The notes: generated from the sequence alone by a model not told the origin. 64,000 bases of DNA from Streptomyces sp. R28 (GCF_041052385.1 NZ_CP163439.1:10219001-10283000); one strand, 5' to 3'; shown: positions 7,891 to 17,453, numbered from the stretch's first letter. Program-made: numbers and translations.

Positions 7891-9429
7891 ATGGACGATC
7901 AGGGCCGCACCCACACGTCGTACTGGATCGAGACGGCACCGCCCGGCGAGCTCGCACCCCCGCCGGACGGGGACCTCACCGTCGAGGTCGCCGTGGTGGG
8001 CGCGGGCATCGCCGGGCTCAGCACCGCCTGGGAACTGGCCCGGCGCGGCCTCGGCGTCGCCCTGCTGGAGGCGGACCGCCTCGCCGCCGGCGTCACCGGG
8101 CACACCACGGCCAAGCTGAGCGCCCAGCACACCTTGATCTACGACCGGCTCCGCCGCACCCGCGGCAAGGAGGGGGCACGCCTGTTCGCGGCCTCGCAGA
8201 TGGACGCGATCCGACACGCCGCCCAGACCGCGGACGTGCTCGGCATCGAGTGCGACTGGGAGGGCACGGCGGCGTACACCTACGCCGAGGACGGCGACCG
8301 CACCGACGAGCTGCGGGCCGAGGCCACCGCGGCCCGGGATGCGGGTCTGCCCGCCGAGTACGTGACCGACACGGATCTGCCGTTCCCGGTCGCGGGCGCG
8401 GTCCGGGTCGAGGAACAGGCACAGTTCCACCCCCGCAAGTACCTGCTCGCGCTCGCCGAGGACCTGCGCCGCCTGGGCGGCCGGGTGCACGAGCACACAC
8501 GCGTGGTCGGTCTCTCCGAGGGCGGACGGTGTGTCCTGACGACCGAGGACGGGGTGAAGGTGACCGCGGGGTCCGTCGTGGTCGCCACCCACTATCCGAT
8601 CTTCGACCGGGCCCTGCTGTTCACCCGGCTCTCGCCCCGCCGCGAACTGGTGGTCGCCGCTCCCATCGAGTCGGCCGCCGCTCCGAGCGGCATGTACATC
8701 ACCCCCGAGCAGAACACCCGCTCCGTACGCACGGCACCCTACGAGGACGGCAAGCGCCTGCTCATCGTCACCGGAGAGCACTTCACCCCCGGCACCGGCG
8801 ACGATGTCGAGGCGCGGTTCGGGACCCTGTCCGCGTGGGCGGTGGAGCGCTTCGGGGACCTCGACTTCACGCACCGGTGGGCCACGCAGGACAACGACCC
8901 CACCGACTCCGTGCCCCTCGTCGGCCCGCTGCACCCCGCGAGCCGGCACACCTACGTGGCCACCGGTTTCGGCGGCTGGGGCCTTGCGAGCGGGATCATG
9001 GCGGGCCGCCTCCTGTGCGATCTGGTCACCGGCCGCGAGAACGCGTGGAGCGACCTGTACGACCCGCGCCGCGTGACGTCCGTCCTGCGCGAGGGGAAGG
9101 GCTTCCTCAAGCACCAGGCCGACGTGGCACGCCACTTCGTCGGCGACCGGCTCCAGCACCTGCCGGGCCCCTCGACCACCTCGGTGGACGAGATCGCCCC
9201 CGGTGACGGCGCCGTCGTCCACGTGTCCGGCAAGCGCTGCGCCGTCCACCGCGACGAGGACGGAAAGGTGCACGCCGTCTCCGCGAAGTGCACGCACCTG
9301 GGCTGCCTCGTGGCGTTCAACCGCGCCGAACGGGCCTGGGAATGCCCGTGCCACGGCTCCCGCTTCGATCCCGACGGCCATGTGGTGCAGGGCCCGGCGG
9401 GGCGGCCCCTGGAGCCGCGGGACATCTGA
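7891..9429 (+). CDS. FAD-dependent oxidoreductase with C-terminal Rieske domain
   Basis: A 512-residue flavoprotein. The N terminus has a DAO-type FAD-binding motif (VVGAGIAGLSTAWELARRG, about residues 32-50), followed by a substrate domain. The C-terminal domain (about residues 425-505) carries a Rieske [2Fe-2S] signature: CTHLGC, then a CPCHGS box 16-17 residues later. Members of this DadA-like family with a fused Rieske domain are widespread in actinobacteria, and their substrate (amine, amino acid or other) is usually unknown. Electrons could pass from FAD to the cluster and on to an acceptor. The gene ends ten bases before the convergent lutC stop. Start ATG 7891 follows GGGGAA. Confidence 0.88.
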   Translation: MDDQGRTHTSYWIETAPPGELAPPPDGDLTVEVAVVGAGIAGLSTAWELARRGLGVALLEADRLAAGVTGHTTAKLSAQHTLIYDRLRRTRGKEGARLFAASQMDAIRHAAQTADVLGIECDWEGTAAYTYAEDGDRTDELRAEATAARDAGLPAEYVTDTDLPFPVAGAVRVEEQAQFHPRKYLLALAEDLRRLGGRVHEHTRVVGLSEGGRCVLTTEDGVKVTAGSVVVATHYPIFDRALLFTRLSPRRELVVAAPIESAAAPSGMYITPEQNTRSVRTAPYEDGKRLLIVTGEHFTPGTGDDVEARFGTLSAWAVERFGDLDFTHRWATQDNDPTDSVPLVGPLHPASRHTYVATGFGGWGLASGIMAGRLLCDLVTGRENAWSDLYDPRRVTSVLREGKGFLKHQADVARHFVGDRLQHLPGPSTTSVDEIAPGDGAVVHVSGKRCAVHRDEDGKVHAVSAKCTHLGCLVAFNRAERAWECPCHGSRFDPDGHVVQGPAGRPLEPRDI

Positions 9430-9439
9430 GGGGACGGAC

Positions 9440-10081
9440 TCAGCCGACCAGGACGACCTCCAGGGTGCGCGGACCGTGCACTCCTTCGACCCGGTCCAGT
9501 TCGATGTCGCTGGTAGCCGACGGGCCGGAGATCCACGTCAACGGGCGGGCCGGGTCGAGGCCTTCGAGGGCCTGCGGGACGGAGGAGACGACCTGTTCGG
9601 GGACCCGTACGACACAGATGTGGTGGTCGGGGACGAGGGTGATGCGGCGACGGCCCTGGTCGGGGGAGCCGTCCAGGACGATGGTGCCCGTCTCGGCGAC
9701 GGCCACCGCGCACGCCGTGACCACACTGTCGATGCGGTCCAGTTCGGCCGGGGTGCTCTCCGTCCGGTCCGGGATCCGCTCCGCGTCGGTCGCCGAGAGC
9801 CACTCCGGCTCCAGCCCCGGCGGCACGAGCACCGTCTTCGAGCCTCGCGCGGCGAGCATCCCGGCGATGGTGGCGGGCAGGTCGGCGGCTGTGCAGCGGT
9901 GCACGATCGCCCGATAGTCCGCCAGGTTCTCGGCCAGCAGATCCACGGTCTGCTCGACACCGCGCTCCCCGTGCTCGCGCAGATAGTCGCGCACAACCGC
10001 CTGTTCGTACGGCGTGCCGTCCGTCGGCGCATCCGCCAGCGCGCGCCGCACCCGGCCCAGGATCCGTTCCCTGCTGCTCAC
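9440..10081 (-). CDS. lutC: Lactate utilization protein C (LUD domain)
   Basis: A 213-residue LUD-domain (DUF162) protein, the third subunit of the LutABC iron-sulfur L-lactate oxidation complex. It shows the family core VAVAETGTIVLDGSPDQG and the ending TSDIELDRVEGVHGPRTLEV. The GTG start at 10081 overlaps the lutB stop by four bases (10078-10081), indicating coupling. It is the last gene of a leftward run that begins in the rhamnose genes, where L-lactate is the expected product of lactaldehyde oxidation. Longer forms of this frame extend inside lutB and are not real. Confidence 0.93.
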   Translation of the reverse strand: MSSRERILGRVRRALADAPTDGTPYEQAVVRDYLREHGERGVEQTVDLLAENLADYRAIVHRCTAADLPATIAGMLAARGSKTVLVPPGLEPEWLSATDAERIPDRTESTPAELDRIDSVVTACAVAVAETGTIVLDGSPDQGRRRITLVPDHHICVVRVPEQVVSSVPQALEGLDPARPLTWISGPSATSDIELDRVEGVHGPRTLEVVLVG

Positions 10082-11565
10082 TTGCCGCCGTCCTTTCCGC
10101 CGTTCGTCCGCTGCCACCAGTCCCGGAACGGCTCCTGCGGCACGGTCGGCAGCTCCCGCGTCCCGCTCCACGCCTTGCCCGGCCCGGGCAGCGAGCGCGG
10201 ATGAAGGCGCCGGGTGCGCGAGGCGAGCCGCTGGCCGGTGCGCAGGGCTCCCGGGCGGCTGAACGCCCAGCGCGCCGCCCGCATCGCGGCCCGCTCGGCG
10301 GCATGCCCCTTCGCGGGCTTCAGCACCACCTTGTTGCCCTGCGCGGTCACCTGGCCGCCCTGCACCACCCGCTCCCGCAGATGCACCAGCACCTCGGGGA
10401 TGTCGATGGCGACCGGGCACACCTCGTAGCAGGCACCGCACAACGACGACGCATACGGCAGCGAGGCGTCGATCTCGCTTGTCACGCCCCTCAGTTGAGG
10501 GCTGAGGATGGCGCCGATCGGGCCCGGGTAGACCGAGCCGTAGGCGTGCCCGCCGGCCCGCTCGTACACCGGGCACACGTTCAGGCACGCCGAGCAGCGG
10601 ATGCAGCGCAGGGCCTGGCGGCCGACCTCGTCGGCGAGGGTGTCGGTGCGGCCGTTGTCGAGCAGGACGAGGTGGAAGTGGCGCGGGCCGTCAGCCGTGT
10701 CGGAGTCTGTCGTACCGGTCCACATCGACGTGTACGGGTTCATGCGCTCGGCGGTGGAGGAGCGGGGGAGTGTCTGCAGGAACACCTCCAGGTCCCGCCA
10801 CGTCGGCACGATCTTCTCGATGCCGACGACCGAGATCAGCGTCTCGGGCAGCGTCAGGCACATCCGCCCGTTGCCCTCGGACTCCACGACCACCAGCGTG
10901 CCGGTCTCGGCGACCATGAAGTTGGCGCCGGAGATGCCGACCTTGGCGCGCAGGAACTTCTCGCGCAGGTGGAGGCGGGCGGCCTCGGCGAGTTCGGCGG
11001 GTGTGTCGGTGAGTCCCTCGGGGGCCGGGCGGCCCCACTCGCTCATCTCGCGCTCGAAGATGTCGCGGATCTCGCCGCGGTTGCGGTGGATCGCCGGAAC
11101 GAGGATGTGCGAGGGCCGGTCCTTGCCCAACTGCACGATCAGCTCGGCGAGGTCGGTCTCGTAGGCGCGGATGCCCTCCGCTTCCAGCGCCTCGTTCAGC
11201 CCGATCTCCTGCGTGGCCATCGACTTGACCTTGACGACCTCCGTCTCACCGGTCGCCTTGACGAGGTCGGCCACGATCCGGTTGGCCTCGTCGGCGTCCG
11301 CGGCCCAGTGGACGATGCCGCCCGCCGCCGTGACCGACTCCTCCAACTGCACGAGATACCGGTCGAGATGACGCAGCGTATGGTCCTTGATCCGCTTCCC
11401 GGCCTCCCGCAGCTGCGCCCAGTCGGACACCTCCGCGACGGCCTTGGCCCGCTTGGCGCGGATGGTGTGCGTGGCGTGCCGGAGATTGCCGCGCAGGGTC
11501 TGGTCGTGTACTGCCTCGTGCGCGGCCTTCGGAAAGGCCGGCATTCCTACGAACGTCCCGCTCAT
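10078..11565 (-). CDS. lutB: Lactate utilization iron-sulfur protein LutB
   Basis: A 495-residue subunit with an N-terminal LUD domain and a C-terminal ferredoxin-like domain binding two [4Fe-4S] clusters (CIRCSACLNVCPVY and CGACYEVCPVAIDIP). The LUD portion includes VAETGTLVVVESEGNGRMC. LutABC oxidises L-lactate to pyruvate in the cytoplasm without LldD. ATG 11565 overlaps the lutA stop (ATGA, 11562-11565), and its own stop overlaps lutC, so the three are cotranslated. Length and domain order match the family. Confidence 0.95.
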   Translation of the reverse strand: MSGTFVGMPAFPKAAHEAVHDQTLRGNLRHATHTIRAKRAKAVAEVSDWAQLREAGKRIKDHTLRHLDRYLVQLEESVTAAGGIVHWAADADEANRIVADLVKATGETEVVKVKSMATQEIGLNEALEAEGIRAYETDLAELIVQLGKDRPSHILVPAIHRNRGEIRDIFEREMSEWGRPAPEGLTDTPAELAEAARLHLREKFLRAKVGISGANFMVAETGTLVVVESEGNGRMCLTLPETLISVVGIEKIVPTWRDLEVFLQTLPRSSTAERMNPYTSMWTGTTDSDTADGPRHFHLVLLDNGRTDTLADEVGRQALRCIRCSACLNVCPVYERAGGHAYGSVYPGPIGAILSPQLRGVTSEIDASLPYASSLCGACYEVCPVAIDIPEVLVHLRERVVQGGQVTAQGNKVVLKPAKGHAAERAAMRAARWAFSRPGALRTGQRLASRTRRLHPRSLPGPGKAWSGTRELPTVPQEPFRDWWQRTNGGKDGGK

Positions 11566-12317
11566 ACGGCCGGCTCCTCCTCCGTGCTCGCCAGGATCTC
11601 CGCGATGTGCACCGGCCGCATGCCGGTCCGCAGCCGGGCCATGGTCCCGCCGATGTGCATCAGACAGGAGTTGTCCGCCGCGCACAGCACGTCGGCGCCC
11701 GTCGACTCGGCGTTGCGTACCTTGTCCGTGCCCATCGCCGCCGAGACATCGGAGTTCTTCAGCGCGAAGGTGCCGCCGAAACCGCAGCACTCGTCGGCGC
11801 CCGGCAACTCGGCCAACTCCAGCCCCTTGACGGCCTGGAGCAGCCGCCGGGGCCGGTCGCCGAGGCCCAGGCCGCGCAGCCCGTGACAGGTCGGGTGATA
11901 GGTCACCTGGTGCGGGTAGTACGCCCCGACGTCCGTCACCCCCAGCACATCCACCAGGAACTCCGTCAGCTCGTACGTCTTCGGCACCACCGACGCCAGC
12001 GTCGCGGAGAGGGTGTCTCCGCGCCCTTCGGCCCGCGCCCGCTCTCCCATCCGCGGATACAGCTCGCGCACCATCGCCCCGCACGATCCGGACGGGGTGA
12101 CGATCGCCTCGTACTCCCCGAAGACATCGGAGAAATGCCGGGCCAACGGCTCGGCCTCGTGCCGGTATCCGGTGTTGTAGTGCGCCTGGCCGCAACAGGT
12201 CTGGGCCATCGGGAAGTCGACCTCGACGCCCAGCCTGGTCAGCAGTTTCACCACGGCGCGCCCGGTGTCCGGATAGAGCGTGTCGTTGACACAGGTCAGG
12301 AACAGGGCGACACGCAT
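11562..12317 (-). CDS. lutA: Lactate utilization protein LutA (CCG-domain)
   Basis: A 251-residue CCG-domain protein with the paired cysteine motifs TCCGQAHYNTG and ECCGFGGTFA, which bind iron-sulfur clusters or heterodisulfide-reductase-like centres. It acts with LutB and LutC in oxidising L-lactate to pyruvate. ATG 12317 is preceded by AAGGAG at good spacing; the longer frame to 12392 is rejected. The gene lies 88 bases downstream of rhaB on the same strand, with no clear terminator between. It is therefore probably part of the rhamnose transcript or a closely linked one. Confidence 0.94.
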   Translation of the reverse strand: MRVALFLTCVNDTLYPDTGRAVVKLLTRLGVEVDFPMAQTCCGQAHYNTGYRHEAEPLARHFSDVFGEYEAIVTPSGSCGAMVRELYPRMGERARAEGRGDTLSATLASVVPKTYELTEFLVDVLGVTDVGAYYPHQVTYHPTCHGLRGLGLGDRPRRLLQAVKGLELAELPGADECCGFGGTFALKNSDVSAAMGTDKVRNAESTGADVLCAADNSCLMHIGGTMARLRTGMRPVHIAEILASTEEEPAV

Positions 12318-12405
12318 CGCGGCTCCTTGTGATCGATCATCGGATGAGTGCAGGGTAGTGCGGGCGCGCGGCCCGGGGGAGACCCCGCTCACCGTCGGGT
12401 GATTT

Positions 12406-13869
12406 TCACCCCCGGGTGAGCCGGGCCTCCGCCTCGTCCCAGCGTGCCGCGTCCCCCCGCGGCTCGTACCGCGTCAACGGCTGCGTACGGGTGAGCAGTC
12501 GCCGCCCGTCCGCAAGGTCGCCGACCAGCCCGTGGGTCCGGGCCTGGACCAGGACGTTCCCGAGGGCGGCGGCCTCGGTCGGGCCGGCCACCACCGGCAG
12601 CCCGCAGGCGTCGGCGGTCAGCTGGCACAACAGAGCGTTGCGGGTGCCGCCCCCGACGACGTGCACGACCTCGACCGGATGGCCGGCCAGCCGCTGTGCC
12701 TCGGCGATCGCCCTGCGATGGGCGAGGGCGAGCGAGTCGAGGATGCAGCGCGTGGTCTCGGCGGGCGAGGCGGGCACCGGCTGCCCCGAGGCACGGCACG
12801 CCTCGGCGATGCGCTCCGGCATCCGCCCCGGCGCCAGGAACGCCGCGTCCCCCGCGTCCACGACCGACCGCAGCGCCGGCACCTTGGACGCGTCGAGCAG
12901 CAGCCCGCCCAGATCGGGCTCGCCCCATGCCCGTACGCACTCCTGGAGCAGCCACAGCCCCATGATGTTCCGCAGATACCGGACCGTGCCGTCCAGCCCC
13001 AGCTCGTTGGTGAAGTTGGCGGCCCGGCTCTCCTCGGTGAGCACGGGGGCGCCCAGTTCAAGGCCCGCCAGCGACCAGGTGCCGGTGCAGATGTACGCGA
13101 ACCGCTCGCCCTCTGCCGGGACGGCGGCCACGGCGGACGCGGTGTCGTGCGACCCGACCGCCGTCACCGGCACCGGACCGGCGAGCCCGGTGTCCTCCAG
13201 CACCTCGCCGCGCAGCAGCCCCGCCGGATCGCCGGGTTGTCTGAGCGGTGCGAACAGGCCCAGGTCGATGCCCAGCCGGGAGGCGATGCCGTAGGACCAA
13301 TCCCGCGTCCGGGGATCGATCAGCTGGGTGGTCGAGGCGTTGGTGAGCTCGGTGCCCTGCTCGCCCGTGAGCCAGTAGGAGAGCAAGTCCGGGATGAGCA
13401 ACAGCCGCTTGGCGTACGGCAGTTGAGCCGAGGATCGGGCTGCGGCCAGCTGGTACAGGGTGTTGAAGGGCGCGTACTGCAACCCGGTGGCGGCGTACAG
13501 CTCCGCCGCAGGGACGGTCGCCCACGCCTTCTGAGCGACGCCCTCGGTCCGGGAGTCGCGGTAGTGAACGGGATTGCCGAGCAGCGCCCCGTCGGCGTCC
13601 AGCAGCCCGTAGTCCACGGCCCAGCTGTCGATGCCGACCGAGTCGAGTTGTCCACCGCAGTGGGCACCGGCCGCCCGCAGCCCCTCCAGGACCCCCGCGT
13701 ACAGCGCGAGGACGTCCCAGCGCAGCCCCTCGGGCACCCGCACGGGCCGGTTCGGGAAGCGGTGCGCCTCGGTCAGCTCCAGGCTGTCGGGGCCGACGCG
13801 GCCGACCATGACACGCCCGCTGGAGGCGCCCAGGTCGACCGCGGCGTACGACTTCACGGCCGCGCTCAC
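12406..13869 (-). CDS. rhaB: Rhamnulokinase
   Basis: A 487-residue FGGY-family sugar kinase that phosphorylates L-rhamnulose to rhamnulose-1-phosphate. The N-terminal ATPase motif is VDLGASSGRVMVG, the family DSWAVDYGLLD motif follows near residue 80, and the C-terminal lobe has VVGGGTRNALLCQLTADA. The start overlaps the stop of the fused aldolase/dehydrogenase gene by four bases (13866-13869), so both belong to one operon. Neighbouring isomerase, aldolase, importer and mutarotase genes make L-rhamnulose by far the most likely substrate. Confidence 0.94.
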   Translation of the reverse strand: MSAAVKSYAAVDLGASSGRVMVGRVGPDSLELTEAHRFPNRPVRVPEGLRWDVLALYAGVLEGLRAAGAHCGGQLDSVGIDSWAVDYGLLDADGALLGNPVHYRDSRTEGVAQKAWATVPAAELYAATGLQYAPFNTLYQLAAARSSAQLPYAKRLLLIPDLLSYWLTGEQGTELTNASTTQLIDPRTRDWSYGIASRLGIDLGLFAPLRQPGDPAGLLRGEVLEDTGLAGPVPVTAVGSHDTASAVAAVPAEGERFAYICTGTWSLAGLELGAPVLTEESRAANFTNELGLDGTVRYLRNIMGLWLLQECVRAWGEPDLGGLLLDASKVPALRSVVDAGDAAFLAPGRMPERIAEACRASGQPVPASPAETTRCILDSLALAHRRAIAEAQRLAGHPVEVVHVVGGGTRNALLCQLTADACGLPVVAGPTEAAALGNVLVQARTHGLVGDLADGRRLLTRTQPLTRYEPRGDAARWDEAEARLTRG

Positions 13870-15905
13870 CGCAGGAAGGCGGCCGCGACGCCGGCGTCGA
13901 CCGGGATGTGCAGTCCCGTGGTGTGGGTCAGGTCGCCGCCGGTGAGGGCGAAGACCGCATTCGCGACATGGTCGGGGAGCACCTCGCGCTTGAGGATGGT
14001 CCGCTGGGCGTAGAACTCGCCCAGCTTCTCCTCCTCGACCCCGTACACCGCGGCCCGCTTGGCCCCCCAGCCACCGGCGAAGATCCCGGACCCACGCACC
14101 ACGCCGTCCGGGTTGATCCCGTTGACGCGAATGCCGTGCTCACCCAGCTCGGCCGCGAGCAGCCGCACTTGATGGGCCTGGTCGGCCTTGGTGGCGGAGT
14201 AGGCGATGTTGTTGGGTCCGGCGAAGACGGCGTTCTTCGAGGCGATGTAGACGATGTCACCGCCCAGCTGCTGAGCGATCATCACGCGCGCCGCCTCCCG
14301 CGACACGAGGAAGGAACCGCGCGCCATGATGTCGTGCTGGAGGTCCCAGTCCTTCACCGACGTCTCCAGCAGCGGCTTGGAGATGGAGATACCGGCGTTG
14401 TTGACCACCAGATCGACCCCGCCGAAGGCCAGCACGGCCGCCTTGAAGGCCTCGGCGATCTGCTCCTCGGACGTGACGTCGACCGTCACCGCGACGGCCT
14501 TGTCGGACCCGCCGAGCTCCTCGGCGACGGCCTGGGCGTTCTCGGCGTTGAGATCGGCGACGACCACGCAGGCGCCCTCGGCGACGAGCCGCTGCGCGAT
14601 GGCCTTCCCGATCCCGCTGCCCGCGCCCGTCACCAGCGCGACCCGAGTCGCGAGCGGCTTGGGCCTCGGCATCCGCTGGAGCTTGGCCTCCTCGAGCGCC
14701 CAGTACTCGATACGGAACTTCTCGGACTCCTCGATGGGCGCGTACGTGGAGACAGCCTCCGCGCCCCGCATCACATTGATGGCGTTGACATAGAACTCGC
14801 CGGCCACCCGGGCGGTCTGCTTGTCCTTGCCGAAGCTGAACATGCCGATGCCGGGGATCAGCACGATCGCCGGGTCGGCGCCGCGCATGGCGGGGGAGTC
14901 GGGCAGCGCGTGCCGCTGGTAGTAGGCGGCGTACTCCTCGCGGTACTCGGCGTGCAGCTCCCCCAGCCGGGCGACGGCCTCGTCGAGGGGAGCGGTGGGC
15001 GGCAGGTCGAGGACGAGTGGGCGGACCTTGGTCCGCAGGAAGTGGTCGGGGCACGAGGTGCCCAGGGCCGCGAGGCGCGGGTGCTCGGCGCTCGCGAGGA
15101 AGTCGAGGACGACCTCGGAGTCGGTGAAGTGACCGACCTGCGGCCGGTCCTGGGAGGCGATGGCGCGGATGACCGGCGCCAGCGCCGCGGCCCGCTCCCG
15201 CCGCTCGACGGCGCCGAGCGCCGCGTACCCCTCGATCACCGGCCCGAAGGGCTGCGGCTTCCCGCGCTCGGCGAGAAACGCCTCGGCGGTGCGGATGATG
15301 TGCAGCGAGTTGCGCTCGCACTCCTCGGAGGTGTCGCCCCAGGCGGTGATGCCGTGCCCGCCGAGGACGCACCCGATGGACTGCGGGTTGGCCTCCTTGA
15401 CGGCGGCGATGTCGAGCCCCAGCTGGAACCCGGGCCGCCGCCACGGCACCCACACCACGGTGTCACCGAAACACTCGGCGGTCAGCTTCTCGCCGTCGGC
15501 GGCGCAGGCGAGCGCGATACCGGAGTCGGGGTGCAGATGATCCACGTGCGCGGCCTCGACCAGCCCGTGCATGGCGGTGTCGATGGACGGAGCCGCCCCA
15601 CCCTTGCCATGCAGGCAGTAATCAAAGGCGGCGACCATCTCGTCCTCACGCTCGACGCCCGGGTAGACGTCGACGAGTGCCCGCATCCGATCCAGCCGCA
15701 ACACCGCCAGCCCCGCCTCGGTGAGCGTTCCGAGATCACCACCGGACCCCTTGACCCACATCAGCTCGACGTCACCACCGGTGACGGGGTCGGTGTCGGT
15801 GCCCTTGGCGGAGGCGTTTCCGCCGGCGTAGTTCGTGTTGCGGGGGTCGGAGCCGAGCCGGTGGGACCGGGCGAGGAGGGCGTCGGCTTCGGGATGGGGA
15901 GACAT
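13866..15905 (-). CDS. rhaEW: Fused rhamnulose-1-phosphate aldolase / L-lactaldehyde dehydrogenase
   Basis: A 679-residue two-domain enzyme. Residues 1 to about 410 form a class II aldolase domain with metal-site histidines in HVDHLHPDSG and GHGITAWG, cleaving rhamnulose-1-phosphate to DHAP and L-lactaldehyde. Residues from about 420 to the end are a short-chain dehydrogenase with ALVTGAGSGIGKAIAQRL, NNAGIS and a YSATK catalytic motif, expected to oxidise L-lactaldehyde to L-lactate. The bifunctional fusion is known from rhizobial and Bacillus-type rhamnose pathways. Its product matches the LutABC genes downstream. It is coupled to rhaB by a four-base overlap. Confidence 0.93.
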   Translation of the reverse strand: MSPHPEADALLARSHRLGSDPRNTNYAGGNASAKGTDTDPVTGGDVELMWVKGSGGDLGTLTEAGLAVLRLDRMRALVDVYPGVEREDEMVAAFDYCLHGKGGAAPSIDTAMHGLVEAAHVDHLHPDSGIALACAADGEKLTAECFGDTVVWVPWRRPGFQLGLDIAAVKEANPQSIGCVLGGHGITAWGDTSEECERNSLHIIRTAEAFLAERGKPQPFGPVIEGYAALGAVERRERAAALAPVIRAIASQDRPQVGHFTDSEVVLDFLASAEHPRLAALGTSCPDHFLRTKVRPLVLDLPPTAPLDEAVARLGELHAEYREEYAAYYQRHALPDSPAMRGADPAIVLIPGIGMFSFGKDKQTARVAGEFYVNAINVMRGAEAVSTYAPIEESEKFRIEYWALEEAKLQRMPRPKPLATRVALVTGAGSGIGKAIAQRLVAEGACVVVADLNAENAQAVAEELGGSDKAVAVTVDVTSEEQIAEAFKAAVLAFGGVDLVVNNAGISISKPLLETSVKDWDLQHDIMARGSFLVSREAARVMIAQQLGGDIVYIASKNAVFAGPNNIAYSATKADQAHQVRLLAAELGEHGIRVNGINPDGVVRGSGIFAGGWGAKRAAVYGVEEEKLGEFYAQRTILKREVLPDHVANAVFALTGGDLTHTTGLHIPVDAGVAAAFLR

Positions 15906-15917
15906 GGTTTCCAGTCC

Positions 15918-16070
15918 TTAGAAGAAGAGTTTCTCGATGGGCGCCATCAGGGGCGCAGGGGATCAGGCGCGAAGCGCCGATGCCCAGGGGCGCGGGCTGT
16001 ATTGATGTGCGGCTCCGCCGCGCGGGCGCGACCAGCCACACACGGCCCGCAGCGCGCAGACAACAGAACT
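15918..16070. repeat. Dispersed Streptomyces-type intergenic repeat
   Basis: The gap between rhaI and the aldolase gene contains GC-rich hairpin-forming sequence, including AGGGGCGCGGG, GTGCGGCTCCGCCGCGCGG and GGGCGCGACCAGCCACA. This composition resembles a repeat seen between many Streptomyces genes. The hairpin in GCGGCTCCGCCGC could act in transcript stabilisation or partial termination between the two rhamnose genes. Confidence 0.5.
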
Positions 16071-16080
16071 CGGCAGACGC

Positions 16081-17241
16081 TTACGCCCCCCACCCGGCCT
16101 GCTCCCCGCCAACCCGCTCAGCCACGATCTTCTCGGCCCACCCGGACCGGCGGTACGCAGCAATGGGGTCGGCGTCGAGACCCATCTCGCCCCGCATTTC
16201 AGCGAGCAGCGGCCGCACATCCGTGTTGTACGCGTCCATCAGCACGGCGTTGGCCTCGAGCACGTCCCCCGACCTCTGCGCTTCAGCCAGCGCCGACGCG
16301 TCGACGAGCAGCGCCTTCGCCGTGGCCTCCTGCACGTTCATCACCGACCGGATGATCGCCGGGATCTTCGCCTCGATGTTGTGGCACTGGTCGAGCATGA
16401 ACGCGACCTCGGGAGAGAACCCACCCCCGCGCACGACCTCGTACATGATCCGGAACAGCTGGAACGGGTCCGCGGCGCCCACCATCAGGTCGTCATCCGC
16501 ATAGAACCGGGAGTTGAAGTCGAACCCGCCGAGCTTCCCCTCCCGCAGCAGCGTCGCGACGATGAACTCGATGTTGGTCCCGGGGGCGTGATGCCCGGTG
16601 TCGACCACGACCTGCGCCTTCTCGCCGAGCTTCAGACAGTGCGCGTACGCCGTACCCCAGTCCGGCACATCCGTCGTGTAGAACGCCGGCTCGAAGAACT
16701 TGTACTCCAGCAGCATCCGCTGCCCGTCCCCGAGCCGCCCGTACACCTCGAAGAGGCCCTCGGCCAGCCGGTCCTGCCGGGCCCGGATGTCGTCCTGCCC
16801 GGGGTAGTTCGTGCCGTCCGCGAACCACAGCTTCAGATCCCGTGACCCCGTGGCGTCCATGATGTCGACGCACTCCAGCAGATGGTCCACGGCCTTGCGC
16901 CGCACCACCGCGTCGGGATGGCAGATGCTGCCCAGCTTGTAGTCGTCGTCCTGGAACGTGTTGGAGTTGATCGCGCCCAGCTTCACGCCACGCTCTTCGG
17001 CGTGCTTGGCCAGCGCCGCGTAGTCGTCGACCTTGTCCCACGGAATGTGCAGGGCGACGGTCGGCGCGACACCCGTGAACGCGTGCACCTGAGCCGCGTC
17101 GTCCAGCTTCTCCCACGGCGTACGCGGAACGCCCTGCTGGGCGAACACCTTGAACCGTGTTCCCGAGTTCCCGTACGCCCACGACGGCGTTTCGACTGCC
17201 TGGGTCTTGAGTGCGGCCTTCACCGCGGCGAGCTCGGTCAC
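16081..17241 (-). CDS. rhaI: L-rhamnose isomerase
   Basis: A 386-residue TIM-barrel isomerase of the RhaI type (rhizobial/Gram-positive L-rhamnose isomerase), converting L-rhamnose to L-rhamnulose in the cytosol. Likely metal and catalytic residues lie in DTGHHAPGTNIEF, LGGFDFNSRFYADDDL and MLDQCHNIEAK. The GTG start at 17241 is preceded by AGGAG six bases upstream. It is the first gene of the leftward catabolic arm. Its promoter-like elements (TTGACA, 17 bases, TACGTT) and a LacI-type palindrome lie upstream at 17302-17349. Confidence 0.93.
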   Translation of the reverse strand: MTELAAVKAALKTQAVETPSWAYGNSGTRFKVFAQQGVPRTPWEKLDDAAQVHAFTGVAPTVALHIPWDKVDDYAALAKHAEERGVKLGAINSNTFQDDDYKLGSICHPDAVVRRKAVDHLLECVDIMDATGSRDLKLWFADGTNYPGQDDIRARQDRLAEGLFEVYGRLGDGQRMLLEYKFFEPAFYTTDVPDWGTAYAHCLKLGEKAQVVVDTGHHAPGTNIEFIVATLLREGKLGGFDFNSRFYADDDLMVGAADPFQLFRIMYEVVRGGGFSPEVAFMLDQCHNIEAKIPAIIRSVMNVQEATAKALLVDASALAEAQRSGDVLEANAVLMDAYNTDVRPLLAEMRGEMGLDADPIAAYRRSGWAEKIVAERVGGEQAGWGA

Positions 17242-17301
17242 TGAGGGCTCCTGTGACGTCGGGACGGAAGTCGGGCGGTAGACATCTGAACGGCTTCGCT
17301 G

Positions 17302-17313
17302 TGAAACGATTCA
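17302..17313. promoter_or_regulatory. LacI-type operator downstream of the rhaI promoter
   Basis: TGAAACGATTCA is close to the TGAAACGTTTCA type palindrome used by LacI-family repressors. It sits just downstream of the predicted rhaI -10 box, where a bound repressor would block transcription. The LacI gene at 24165 is the likely partner. Confidence 0.6.
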
Positions 17314-17320
17314 AGAGGGG

Positions 17321-17349
17321 AACGTATGAGTCGCCCGGAGGGGTGTCAA
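17321..17349 (-). promoter_or_regulatory. Predicted rhaI promoter
   Basis: On the minus strand, TTGACA (17344-17349) and TACGTT (17321-17326) are separated by 17 bases, matching a housekeeping (HrdB-type) promoter. It drives the leftward arm starting with rhaI. Confidence 0.6.
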
Positions 17350-17397
17350 CCCCCGAGACCAAGGCTGTTTCTTGTGACTCGCCCGTGACCTTTATTC

Positions 17398-17414
17398 ATC
17401 GAAACTTTTTCGAT
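17398..17414. promoter_or_regulatory. Inverted repeat upstream of the rhaT promoter
   Basis: ATCGAAA and TTTCGAT are perfect 7-base arms around CTT. The site ends ten bases upstream of the predicted rhaT -35 box, so it could bind a regulator acting on the transporter arm. Confidence 0.5.
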
Positions 17415-17423
17415 ACGGACCCA

Positions 17424-17453
17424 TTGACGTGACATGCGCTCCGTGCCTAACGT
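17424..17453 (+). promoter_or_regulatory. Predicted rhaT promoter
   Basis: TTGACG (17424-17429) and TAACGT (17448-17453) are 18 bases apart. The position, about 70 bases upstream of the rhaT start and between two inverted repeats, fits the promoter of the importer operon. Confidence 0.5.
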